Of a stretch of DNA of 64,000 bases, positions 29,778 to 36,107 are shown in pieces (position 1 is the first letter of the stretch; each line of letters begins with the position of its first letter). Source of the stretch: Streptomyces sp. T12 (GTDB lineage Bacteria; Actinomycetota; Actinomycetes; Streptomycetales; Streptomycetaceae); contig NZ_CP117866.1 in the NCBI RefSeq assembly GCF_028736035.1, positions 1,984,001 through 2,048,000 of the forward strand, given 5' to 3'. The notes below the pieces were generated by a model. That model was given only the letters and a program-made list of their open reading frames with translations, searched no databases and had not been told where the DNA came from. Made by a program: the position numbers and the translations under genes.

Positions 29778-30861
29778 TGGAGATCCAGTCGGCGGTCGAG
29801 ACCTGCGCCAGGTTCAGCGCGGGCAGCGCCTTGCGCAGCTGGTCCATGTTCTCGATCTTCTTCTCACGCAGGAAGTCCTGGGTGATGGCGACCGCCGGGA
29901 ACTCGACCGAGGTCTTGCCCAGTTGACCGGCCAGCTCCAGGGCGGTCGTACGGACGACGGCGGCGCCGACGGCGGACGGGTCGGTGCCCGCGGTGGCGAC
30001 CCAGGGGCTGTCGATGGCGGTCATGTTCTGGATGTCGGCGCCTGAGACGTCCGCGCCGAAGACCTTCACCTTGTCCTGGAGCTTCTTGTTCTGGACGGCG
30101 AGGACGGTGCCCTTGGCGAGTTCGTCGTACGGGGCGAAGATGCCGGTCACGTCCGAGTGCTGGGTCAGCGCGGCGGAGACGAGGGGGACATTGTCGGTGG
30201 CCGTGGAGTCGGTCACCTTGCCGACCTTGAACTGCTGCTTCCAGCCCTGCGCGGCGACCTCCTTCGCCCAGACGGTGTTCCGCTTGTCGAGGGCTGCGTA
30301 GCCGGCGACGTTGACGTAGCCGACCTTGGCGTCCTTGCCGACCTCCTTGGCCATCACGTCGAGGACGGCCTGGGCCATGCTCGCGTCGTTCTGCTTGGTG
30401 CTGACGACGCCCTTGGTGGCGGTCTCGACGTCGTAGACGACGACCTTGATGCCCTTCTTCACAGCCTTGTCGATCTCCGGCTGGATGGTGGCCGGGAAGC
30501 CGTGGTCGACGATGATGGCCTGCGCGCCGGAGTTGATGGCCGAGGACAGGTCGGTGGCCTGCTTGGCGTTGTCGGCCTGGGCGTCGTACACCGTCAGGTC
30601 GATGCCGAGGGCCTTGGCCTGCGCCTTGGCGCCGTTGCCCCACTGCTCGAAGTAGTCGCCGGCGCCGCTCTGCCGGACGAGGGCCACCTTGACGGTGCCC
30701 TCGCTGAAGGGGGCGGGCTTCGCGCCGGTGGCGGCCGCGGCCGAGGCGGCGGTGTTGCCGGAGGTCTTGGACGCGTCCGTGGACTGCGAGCAGCCCGCGA
30801 GGAGCAGGGCGGACACGGAGGCGAGGGAGAGGGCGGCAAGGGGCAGACGGACACGGGACAT
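29764..30861 (-). CDS. Sugar-binding lipoprotein (RbsB/Peripla_BP_4), probable MTR-binding protein
   Basis: Extracellular binding lipoprotein, 365 aa. The signal peptide ends in lipobox SALLLAGCSQS. The mature part is a two-lobed periplasmic-binding fold of the ribose/autoinducer-2 type: VALVRQSGAGDYFEQWGNGA, AQADNAKQATDLSSAINSGA and GIFAPYDELAKGTVLAVQNK. ATG 30861 follows GGAG by 7 bases. It is the first structural gene of the unit that ends with mtnK, behind a short leader ORF (30983-31054). The ligand is inferred to be methylthioribose or a close ribose derivative; ordinary ribose or autoinducer-2 remains possible. Confidence 0.87.
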   Translation of the reverse strand: MSRVRLPLAALSLASVSALLLAGCSQSTDASKTSGNTAASAAAATGAKPAPFSEGTVKVALVRQSGAGDYFEQWGNGAKAQAKALGIDLTVYDAQADNAKQATDLSSAINSGAQAIIVDHGFPATIQPEIDKAVKKGIKVVVYDVETATKGVVSTKQNDASMAQAVLDVMAKEVGKDAKVGYVNVAGYAALDKRNTVWAKEVAAQGWKQQFKVGKVTDSTATDNVPLVSAALTQHSDVTGIFAPYDELAKGTVLAVQNKKLQDKVKVFGADVSGADIQNMTAIDSPWVATAGTDPSAVGAAVVRTTALELAGQLGKTSVEFPAVAITQDFLREKKIENMDQLRKALPALNLAQVSTADWISNVAH

Positions 30862-30871
30862 GGCGGGGCTC

Positions 30872-30910
30872 CAGGTGCGAGGAAGGGGGGTGGGGGTGGG
30901 GAGTGCTGGA
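30872..30910 (-). promoter_or_regulatory. C-rich, G-poor transcript segment after leader ORF 1 (possible rut site)
   Basis: Read on the minus strand, this stretch between the leader ORF and the binding-protein gene is almost entirely C with a few A/T (for example ACTCCCCACCCCCACC). C-rich, G-poor RNA is the type of sequence that Rho loads on. It suggests Rho-dependent attenuation coupled to leader translation; this is inference. Confidence 0.4.
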
Positions 30911-30982
30911 CCCGGAGCCGGGACACCGATGTACGAACGGGCGCCTCGCGAGAGTGCGGGCGCAGGAGAGCTCCGGATGAGG

Positions 30983-31054
30983 TCAGCGACAGCTGGCCGT
31001 GGTCGACCGGAGCAAGTCCACGTACAGCCGCCGCACGAGCAGCAGCGTCTTCAT
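30983..31054 (-). CDS. Leader peptide 1 (23 aa, upstream of the MTR transporter operon)
   Basis: A very short ORF reading MKTLLLVRRLYVDLLR followed by STTASCR and TGA. The RR-L-x-V-D-L-x-R core with a Cys near the end resembles the short leader peptides I know from annotation upstream of sulfur-metabolism and transporter genes in streptomycetes. No Shine-Dalgarno sequence is visible. Instead a good promoter (TTGACG, 18 bases, CATGAT) ends 6 bases before the ATG, so the transcript probably starts at the ATG and is leaderless. It lies 121 bases upstream of the binding-protein gene. The single Cys codon is next to the last codon, a natural place for a stall that senses cysteine. Its function is inferred. 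Confidence 0.65.
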   Translation of the reverse strand: MKTLLLVRRLYVDLLRSTTASCR

Positions 31055-31060
31055 ACGGAG

Positions 31061-31090
31061 ATCATGGGAACGATTTCAGCCACCCGTCAA
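31061..31090 (-). promoter_or_regulatory. Promoter for leader 1 / MTR transporter operon
   Basis: On the minus strand the -35 is TTGACG (31085-31090), the spacer is 18 bases and the -10 is CATGAT (31061-31066). The ATG of leader 1 begins 6 bases beyond, where transcription should start. Two LacI-operator-like sequences (GGAAGCGGTTTC at 31097-31108; GGGAACGATTTC at 31066-31077) flank or overlap it, but are imperfect. Confidence 0.6.
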
Positions 31091-31215
31091 AGCGATGGAA
31101 GCGGTTTCTCACCACGTGAGACAGCGAGTAAGTCACACCTCGTTGACACCGCGCCGACGTCCCGCGGGAGTTACGATCACGGAACCGGCACCCGAACCGG
31201 CACAGTGAGGCCCTG

Positions 31216-31290
31216 ATGACGACACCCCCCGCGACAGCGATGCGCATGCCCTGCATGCGGTGCTGTCCCGGCGCGATGTGTCGCGGCTGA
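31216..31290 (+). CDS. Leader peptide 3 (24 aa, Met/Cys-rich, upstream of mtnDCB)
   Basis: A short ORF starting MTTPPATA and ending MRMPCMRCCPGAMCRG before TGA: 5 Met and 4 Cys in 24 codons, with Cys-Cys adjacent. GTGAGG sits 5 bases before the ATG. Such concentration of both sulfur amino acids just upstream of methionine-salvage genes is what an attenuator sensing Met and/or Cys supply would look like. Small hairpins can form inside it (CGCATG/CATGCG at 31243-31259; CGCGA/TCGCG at 31272-31285). mtnD starts 103 bases after its stop. I know no named family for this peptide; its role is inferred. Confidence 0.65.
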   Translation: MTTPPATAMRMPCMRCCPGAMCRG

Positions 31291-31312
31291 CAAGCGCTGA
31301 CCAGTTTCCGCA

Positions 31313-31363
31313 CCGCTGCGCCCTTCCTCACCGCCCCCTCCGGGTGCTTGTCTCGGTACCCGG
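31313..31363 (+). promoter_or_regulatory. C-rich segment and small hairpin between leader 3 and mtnD
   Basis: Bases 31313-31340 are strongly C-rich and G-poor and are followed by a GC hairpin CCGGGT (31340-31345) / ACCCGG (31358-31363). This matches the C-rich pattern after leaders 1 and 2 and may be the site where transcription is stopped when the leader is fully translated. Inference only. Confidence 0.35.
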
Positions 31364-31393
31364 ACTTCCCTTCCAGTTCCAGGAGTTGCCCCC

Positions 31394-31993
31394 ATGACCC
31401 TGCTGACGACCTGGCCCGAGTCCGGACCGCAGACCCTGATCCGCCGCACCTCGGACCCCGCCGAGATCGCCGAGGCCCTGAAGCCGCTGGGCGTGCGCTA
31501 CGAGCAGTGGCCGATCCGCGAGGACGTCCCGTTCGACGCGGACAGCGACACCGTGTTCGCGGCGTACGGCCCGGAGATCGACCGGCTCAACGCCGAGGAG
31601 GGCTTCACCACCGTCGACGTCCTGGGCCTGCACCCCAGCGACGACCCGGAGTTCCCGGCGAAGGCGAAGGCCGCGCGCGAGAAGTTCCTCCAGGAGCACA
31701 CGCACGACGACGATGACGAGGTGCGCTTCTTCGTCTCCGGCTCCGGCATCTTCTACCTCCACGTGAACGGCGAAGTGCACGCCGTCTTCTGCGAGAAGGG
31801 CGACCTGCTGGGCGTGCCGCGCGGCACGACGCACTGGTTCGACATGGGCACGAAGCCGTCCTTCACCGCGATCCGCTTCTTCCACGAGGAGGACGGCTGG
31901 ATCGGCAACTTCACCGGTTCCACCATCGCCGCCCGCTTCCCGGACTACGACACGATCGCCGCCGGCTACGAGGCCGACGGGGCCGCGGCGTGA
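31394..31993 (+). CDS. mtnD: Acireductone dioxygenase MtnD
   Basis: Metal-dependent cupin dioxygenase of methionine salvage, 199 aa. With Fe it converts acireductone and O2 to the keto-acid of methionine (KMTB) and formate; with Ni it gives an off-pathway product and CO. Metal ligands are visible in [19 protein letters not shown], i.e. the His-x-His...Glu set (the run starts [10 protein letters not shown] in the protein), and the later His in [15 protein letters not shown] 31394 lies 8 bases after CCAGGAG. It overlaps mtnC by 4 bases and opens the mtnDCB operon behind the Met/Cys-rich leader ORF. Confidence 0.95.
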   Translation: MTLLTTWPESGPQTLIRRTSDPAEIAEALKPLGVRYEQWPIREDVPFDADSDTVFAAYGPEIDRLNAEEGFTTVDVLGLHPSDDPEFPAKAKAAREKFLQEHTHDDDDEVRFFVSGSGIFYLHVNGEVHAVFCEKGDLLGVPRGTTHWFDMGTKPSFTAIRFFHEEDGWIGNFTGSTIAARFPDYDTIAAGYEADGAAA

Positions 31994-32733
31994 CCGTGCG
32001 GGACCCCCGGTTGGGCTCGCAGGCCGTGGACGCCGTGGTGCTCGACATCGAGGGCACCACGAGCGCCACCGGGTTCGTCGTGGACGTGCTGTACCCCTAC
32101 TCACGCTCGCGGTTCGCGGCGCTGCTCGCCGAGCGCGGCGGCGACCCGGAGGTGGCGCGGGCGGTCGCGCAGGTGCGGGAGCTGACGGGCGACCCGGACG
32201 CCGACGCCGCAGGGATCGAGAAGGCCCTCAACACCTGGCTGGACGAGGATCGCAAGGCCACCCCGCTGAAGACCCTCCAGGGCATCATCTGGTCCGAGGG
32301 CTTCGCCCGCAGTGACCTCGTGTCGCACTTCTACGACGACGTCGTCCCGCGGCTGCGCGCGTGGCACGCGGCGGGCGTACGGCTGTACGTCTACTCGTCG
32401 GGGTCGGTGGCGGCCCAGCGGGCATGGTTCACGAACAGCCCGGAGGGCGACCTGACGTCGCTCGTCTCCGGTCTGTACGACACCGAGAACGCGGGCCCCA
32501 AGCAGGAGCCGGAGTCGTACCGCCGTATCGCGGAGTCGACCGGCATCGCGCCGGCCCGTCTCCTCTTCCTCTCCGACCGCCCCGGCGAGCTGGACGCGGC
32601 CCGCGCGGCGGGCTGGCGGACGGTCGGCGTCCGACGGCCCGGGGAGCCGTACTACGAGCAGGGTGTCGGCGACCACGCGCAGGCGGGGACGTTCGACGAG
32701 ATCACCATCACCACTTCCGGGAGCAGCACGTGA
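31990..32733 (+). CDS. mtnC: 2,3-diketo-5-methylthiopentyl-1-phosphate enolase-phosphatase MtnC
   Basis: Bifunctional HAD-family enzyme (E1) that enolises and dephosphorylates DK-MTP-1-P to acireductone; 247 aa. The nucleophile motif is [15 protein letters not shown], the MtnC-type Asp-x-Glu-Gly-Thr. Motif II is [15 protein letters not shown], motif III the Lys in [12 protein letters not shown], and motif [24 protein letters not shown] 31990 overlaps the mtnD stop (GTGA). The middle gene of mtnDCB, it is translationally coupled on both sides. Confidence 0.95.
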   Translation: MTVRDPRLGSQAVDAVVLDIEGTTSATGFVVDVLYPYSRSRFAALLAERGGDPEVARAVAQVRELTGDPDADAAGIEKALNTWLDEDRKATPLKTLQGIIWSEGFARSDLVSHFYDDVVPRLRAWHAAGVRLYVYSSGSVAAQRAWFTNSPEGDLTSLVSGLYDTENAGPKQEPESYRRIAESTGIAPARLLFLSDRPGELDAARAAGWRTVGVRRPGEPYYEQGVGDHAQAGTFDEITITTSGSST

Positions 32734-33338
32734 CCGCCGAGATCAGCCAACTCGACCTTGAGGAGGCGGGCGCGGTCCTGGCCGCCGAGTCCGCCCGGTT
32801 CGCCTCCTTCGGCTGGATGCGGGGCACCTCCGGCAACCTGTCCGTGGTGCTGACCCGCGACCCGCTGCGGCTCGCGGTCACGGCCAGCGGTCACGACAAG
32901 GGCGAACTGACGCCCGCGGACGTGGTGCTGGTCGACGGGCAGGGCGCCGCGGTGCACGGCGGCAAGCCGTCCGCCGAGGCCGAGCTGCACGCGCGCGTGG
33001 CCGCGCTGACCGGCGCCGGGGCCGTGGTCCATGTCCACACGGTCGCCTCCGTGGCGATGGGCCGCCGCGAGCCCGGCGGCATCGTCTTCAAGGACCTGGA
33101 GATGCTCAAGGGCGTCGGCCAGCCCGCCCACGACGTCGAGGTGACCCTGCCGGTCATCGCCAACAGCCAGGACATGAAGATCCTCGGCGACCGCCTGGAG
33201 GCCGCGCGCGACCCCCGTATGCCCGCGGTGGTCGTGGCCGGACACGGGCTGTACGTGTGGGGCGACAACCCGCGCCAGGCCCGGCACCACACCGAAGTGG
33301 TGGAATGGCTGCTGGAGTTGGAACTCGCCCAGCGGTGA
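32730..33338 (+). CDS. mtnB: Methylthioribulose-1-phosphate dehydratase MtnB
   Basis: Class II aldolase-fold, zinc-dependent dehydratase that turns MTRu-1-P into 2,3-diketo-5-methylthiopentyl-1-phosphate; 202 aa. Family landmarks are GWMRGTSGNLSVVL near the N-terminus, the zinc His pair in GAVVHVHTVASVAMG, the conserved LKGVGQPAHDVEVTLPVIAN region, and the third His in VVVAGHGLYVWGDNP. The GTG at 32730 overlaps the mtnC stop and follows GGGAG by 6 bases. It is the last gene of the unit; 18-base tandem repeats follow rather than a classical terminator. Confidence 0.95.
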   Translation: MTAEISQLDLEEAGAVLAAESARFASFGWMRGTSGNLSVVLTRDPLRLAVTASGHDKGELTPADVVLVDGQGAAVHGGKPSAEAELHARVAALTGAGAVVHVHTVASVAMGRREPGGIVFKDLEMLKGVGQPAHDVEVTLPVIANSQDMKILGDRLEAARDPRMPAVVVAGHGLYVWGDNPRQARHHTEVVEWLLELELAQR

Positions 33339-33342
33339 CCAG

Positions 33343-33396
33343 GCGGCGCCGTATCCGGGTGCGGCGCCGTATCCGGGTGCGGCGCCGTATCCGGGT
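33343..33396 (+). repeat. Three tandem 18-base repeats after mtnB
   Basis: The 18-mer GCGGCGCCGTATCCGGGT occurs three times back to back, followed by a partial fourth copy. It lies between the convergent mtnB and LLM oxidoreductase genes. No coding role is apparent; it may be a slippage-prone intergenic repeat. Confidence 0.9.
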
Positions 33397-33419
33397 GCGG
33401 CGACAGCGGGTGTACGGCG

Positions 33420-34298
33420 TCAGGACGCCGTCGGCGGCAGCAGCGCCTCACCCAGTCGCCGCCAGTGCGGCATCGCGGTGCCGCCCGGTTCGGTGCCGAT
33501 CACTTGTACGGCGACGTGGTCGGCACCCGCTGTGACGTGGGCGCGGAGCTTGTCCACCACCGTGTCCACGTCGCCCCAGAACACGAGGTCGTCCACGATG
33601 CGGTCGCTGCCGCCGTGCGCGATCTCCTCGTCCGAGTAGCCCAGGCGGCGGAACTTGGCGATGTTGTAAGGGGTGTTGAGGTAGATGTCCAGGTGCTCGC
33701 GCGCCGTCGCGCGGGCCTTGTCGGGGTCCGGCTCCAGGAGCACCGCGTGCTCTACGCCCAGGAACACGTCGGGGCCGAGGATCTCCCTGGCCTGGGCGGT
33801 GTGGGCCGTGTTGACGTGGTAGGTGTGCGCGCCGGCGGAGCGGTCCCGGGCCAGGGCGATCATCTTGGGACCGTACGCGGCCAGGATGCGGCGTACCGGG
33901 GTCTGTGGCGCGGGGTTGGGTGACTCCTTCGCGAGCGCGTCCAGTTCGTCGACGTACTCGGCCATCGCCGCAAGTGGCTTGACACCCGGCCGTGCGCCGC
34001 CGAATCCCAGGCCGAGCACATGCCGTCCCGGGTAGGCGTCGGCCAGCAGGGCACTCGCGGCGTGCGTCGCCGCCGCCCCGCGCGACCAGATCTGGGCGAT
34101 GCCGTTGACCACGTGCAGCCGTTCGGTGCAGGAGAGCAGATAGCCGGCCTGGGTGAGCGCCTCACGCCCGCCCGCCTCGGGGAACCACACCGCCCGCCAG
34201 CCTTGCTGTTCCAACTCCTGTACCGAGTCGCGTAACTGCGCGGCCGGCTGGTGCTCGAAGTCGAAGGTGTAGATGCCGAAGGTTCCGAGGTTCATCAT
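33420..34298 (-). CDS. LLM-class (F420-dependent-type) oxidoreductase
   Basis: A 292-aa luciferase-like TIM-barrel flavin/F420 oxidoreductase. It begins MNLGTFGIYTFDFEHQPAAQ and has family blocks AVWFPEAGGREALTQAGYLL, VVNGIAQIWSRGAAATHAAS, HVLGLGFGGARPGVKPL and, late, VQVIGTEPGG. The substrate is not predictable. The ATG at 34298 has no ribosome site and may be leaderless; a second ATG follows directly. An inverted repeat (34307-34326) lies at its promoter, and the ArsR gene 67 bases upstream on the same strand is the obvious regulator. It is an interloper inside the salvage island. Confidence 0.87.
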   Translation of the reverse strand: MMNLGTFGIYTFDFEHQPAAQLRDSVQELEQQGWRAVWFPEAGGREALTQAGYLLSCTERLHVVNGIAQIWSRGAAATHAASALLADAYPGRHVLGLGFGGARPGVKPLAAMAEYVDELDALAKESPNPAPQTPVRRILAAYGPKMIALARDRSAGAHTYHVNTAHTAQAREILGPDVFLGVEHAVLLEPDPDKARATAREHLDIYLNTPYNIAKFRRLGYSDEEIAHGGSDRIVDDLVFWGDVDTVVDKLRAHVTAGADHVAVQVIGTEPGGTAMPHWRRLGEALLPPTAS

Positions 34299-34306
34299 GC
34301 ATCGAA

Positions 34307-34326
34307 ATATCGCAGATTCTCGATAT
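34307..34326 (-). promoter_or_regulatory. Inverted repeat at the oxidoreductase promoter (ArsR operator candidate)
   Basis: ATATCG (34307-34312), 8 bases, CGATAT (34321-34326). The A/T-rich palindrome overlaps the expected -10 region of the oxidoreductase and resembles the palindromes bound by ArsR-type regulators. Confidence 0.5.
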
Positions 34327-34365
34327 GAAATGCAACAGGCGGGCTCGGACGGCGAGTTCTCTGCG

Positions 34366-34698
34366 CTAGAGAGTCCGGCCGAGCCGGGCGACCAGCTCGG
34401 CGATCCGCGCCTCGTCCCGCTTGTAGTGGGTCCACTTGCCCACCCGCGTCGCCCGCACGAGACCCGCCCGCTGCAGTTCGGCCATGTACGCCGACACCGT
34501 CGACTGGGCCAGCCCGGCCTTGGCCTGGATGTGGCTCACGCAGACCCCCACCTCGGCCGGGTCCGCGATCGCCTCGTACTGCGAGAAGTGCCGCTCGGGC
34601 TCGCGCAGCCACGCCAGCAGTTGCAGGCGCACCGGGTTGGCCAGCGCCTTCAGAGCGCCGACCAGATCCGCATCCGGTGAGGTCGCAGCGTCGGTCAT
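34366..34698 (-). CDS. ArsR-family transcriptional regulator
   Basis: A 110-aa winged-helix repressor. Residues 12-60 (LVGALKALANPVRLQLLAWL) are the ArsR N-terminal helices. The recognition part is GVCVSHIQAKAGLAQSTVSAYMAELQRAGLVRATRVG, then KWTHYKRDE. No obvious metal-binding Cys-x-Cys box is present, so the ligand may not be a metal. The ATG at 34698 sits 8 bases after TATACT, a likely -10, suggesting a leaderless message; longer starts upstream read like noncoding DNA. It probably controls itself and the adjacent oxidoreductase gene. Confidence 0.85.
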   Translation of the reverse strand: MTDAATSPDADLVGALKALANPVRLQLLAWLREPERHFSQYEAIADPAEVGVCVSHIQAKAGLAQSTVSAYMAELQRAGLVRATRVGKWTHYKRDEARIAELVARLGRTL

Positions 34699-34736
34699 GG
34701 GTTCGGAGTATAGGTCGGTGCCGCGACCCGGGGACG

Positions 34737-35789
34737 TCAGCGCAGCCGCTCCCCCGGCAGCTCCCCCGCCGACACCTCCAGCACCCCGCGCTCGGTGACC
34801 AATCCCGTCACCAGGCGCCCCGGCGTGACATCGAACGCCGGGTTGTGGCCGCGCGACCCGGCCGGAGCCGTCCGTACGCCGCCCCACTCCAGCACCTCGT
34901 CCTCGCCCCGGAGTTCGATGTGGATGTCGTCGCCGGTCTTCGTGGCCAGGTCGACGGTCGTCGTGGGCGCCGCCACCAGGAACGGGATACCGGCGTCCGC
35001 GCAGGCCAGGGCGATACCCACGGTGCCGACCTTGTTCGCGGTGTCGCCGTTCGCGGCGATGCGGTCGGCGCCGACGATCGCCGCGTCGACCTCACCGCGC
35101 AGGATGGTGCCGGCCGCCGCGCCGTCGGCCTGGACGTAGTGCGCGATGCCCTCCTGGACCAACTCCCAGGCGGTCAGGCGGGATCCCTGGAGCAGCGGGC
35201 GCGTCTCGTCGGCGTACACGACCTCCAGCCGCCCGCGCGCGTGCAGTTCGCGGATGACGCCGAGTGCCGTGCCCCAGCCGGCCGTGGCGAGCGCACCGGT
35301 GTTGCAGTGGGTGAGGATGCGCAACGGCCGGTCCGCACCGACGCGTTCGAGCAGCCAGTCGGCGCCGTACGCACCCATGGCACGGTTCGCCTCGACGTCC
35401 TCGCGCTGTACGGCGGCAGCCTCCTCCAGCACCGCGGCGAGGCCCTCGTCGAAGCGGGTCATGACCCGGTCCACGCACACCATGAGGTTGACCGCGGTGG
35501 GCCGGGCCTCACGGACGCGGGCCACGGCCGCGCGTATCTCGTCGGCCGACCAGCCCTCGCGCTCACCCTGGAGCAGCGCGAGCGCGACGCCGTAGGCTCC
35601 GGCGGCGCCGATCGCGGGCGCGCCGCGCACGACGAGGCGCCGGATCGCGTCGACCAGGGTCTCCACATCGCGGACGTCCATGGTCTCGGTGCGGTGCGGG
35701 AGCACGGTCTGGTCGATCAGCGCAAGGCTGGTTCCGGTCCAGTGGACGGCACGCAATTCCTCGGACATGGGCCGCACTTCCTCGGACAT
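34737..35789 (-). CDS. mtnA: Methylthioribose-1-phosphate isomerase MtnA
   Basis: Aldose-ketose isomerase converting MTR-1-P to methylthioribulose-1-P, 350 aa, in the eIF2B-alpha-like fold. Landmarks are VVRGAPAIGAAGAYGVALAL, the catalytic Cys in ILTHCNTGALATAGWGTALG, YADETRPLLQGSRLTAWEL, and the catalytic Asp in VGADRIAANGDTANKVGT. ATG 35789 follows GGAG by 9 bases. The protein starts MSEEVRPMSEELRAV, and the second Met (residue 8) is an alternative start. It is transcribed away from the nucleoside-transporter operon and shares its 148-base upstream region with leader peptide 2. It links both entry routes (kinase and phosphorylase) to mtnB. Confidence 0.95.
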   Translation of the reverse strand: MSEEVRPMSEELRAVHWTGTSLALIDQTVLPHRTETMDVRDVETLVDAIRRLVVRGAPAIGAAGAYGVALALLQGEREGWSADEIRAAVARVREARPTAVNLMVCVDRVMTRFDEGLAAVLEEAAAVQREDVEANRAMGAYGADWLLERVGADRPLRILTHCNTGALATAGWGTALGVIRELHARGRLEVVYADETRPLLQGSRLTAWELVQEGIAHYVQADGAAAGTILRGEVDAAIVGADRIAANGDTANKVGTVGIALACADAGIPFLVAAPTTTVDLATKTGDDIHIELRGEDEVLEWGGVRTAPAGSRGHNPAFDVTPGRLVTGLVTERGVLEVSAGELPGERLR

Positions 35790-35870
35790 AAGAGGACACT
35801 CCTACTGCTCCTGTGGGTGTCCGTCACCGTACATGACCTCGGAGAACCACAGTTCGAGACAGGCGAGCAG

Positions 35871-35882
35871 ATGTCTGGACAT
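35871..35882. promoter_or_regulatory. Palindrome between mtnA and leader 2
   Basis: ATGTC-TG-GACAT, perfect 5-base arms, in the shared divergent promoter region. A second inverted pair CTGGAC (35875-35880) / GTCCAG (35893-35898) overlaps it. The ATGTC/GACAT half-sites also occur upstream of the GntR regulator gene (42717-42736) with a 6-base spacer, so this may be a site for that regulator. Confidence 0.45.
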
Positions 35883-35936
35883 CAGGTGTACAGTCCAGCC
35901 ACCCGCGCAGCCCGCAGGCCGAGACGAGGAGGACGA

Positions 35937-36002
35937 GTGCTGCTCACCAAGCGCCGCTTCCTGGACTTCGGCCGCTGTGCCGGCGACGGCTGTCCCCGCT
36001 GA
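35937..36002 (+). CDS. Leader peptide 2 (21 aa, upstream of the nucleoside transporter operon)
   Basis: A short ORF: GTG start, then LLTK and RRFLDFGRCAGDGCPR, TGA. A strong GAGGAGG lies 4 bases before the GTG, so it is very probably translated. It has two Cys codons near its end, and an RR-F-L-D-F-x-R core like the RR-L-Y-V-D-L-x-R of leader 1. The transporter lipoprotein begins 105 bases after its stop, and the interval is C-rich. The arrangement suggests regulation by leader translation in response to cysteine supply; this is inferred. Confidence 0.65.
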   Translation: MLLTKRRFLDFGRCAGDGCPR

Positions 36003-36060
36003 GCCGCCCCCACCTCAGCCCCTTTCGCGTCGCCCCCCTCTCACCTCACGCGTTCACCGC
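36003..36060 (+). promoter_or_regulatory. C-rich, G-poor segment after leader 2 (possible rut site)
   Basis: Bases 36003-36060 are dominated by C with little G (for example CGCCCCCCTCTCACCTCAC), like the segments after leaders 1 and 3. It is followed at 36077-36101 by a directly repeated TTCCCCGGAAGG, the second copy of which contains the ribosome site of the next gene. Its role in Rho-dependent attenuation is inferred. Confidence 0.4.
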
Positions 36061-36107
36061 CGAGCGCGCCTTGCCGTTCCCCGGAAGGCTTCCCCGGAAG
36101 GTTCCCC

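Noticed and set aside
31143..31177. Promoter TTGACA (31143) with TACGAT (31172) for leader 3
   Set aside because: The spacer is 23 bases, too long for a standard promoter, so I do not list it as a feature.
30862..31393. SAM riboswitch between the MTR transporter and mtnD
   Set aside because: I looked for the actinobacterial SAM-I/SAM-IV core sequences on both strands and found none; the short leader ORFs explain the region better.
33343..33396. CRISPR array
   Set aside because: The three repeats are directly adjacent without spacers and no cas gene is present.
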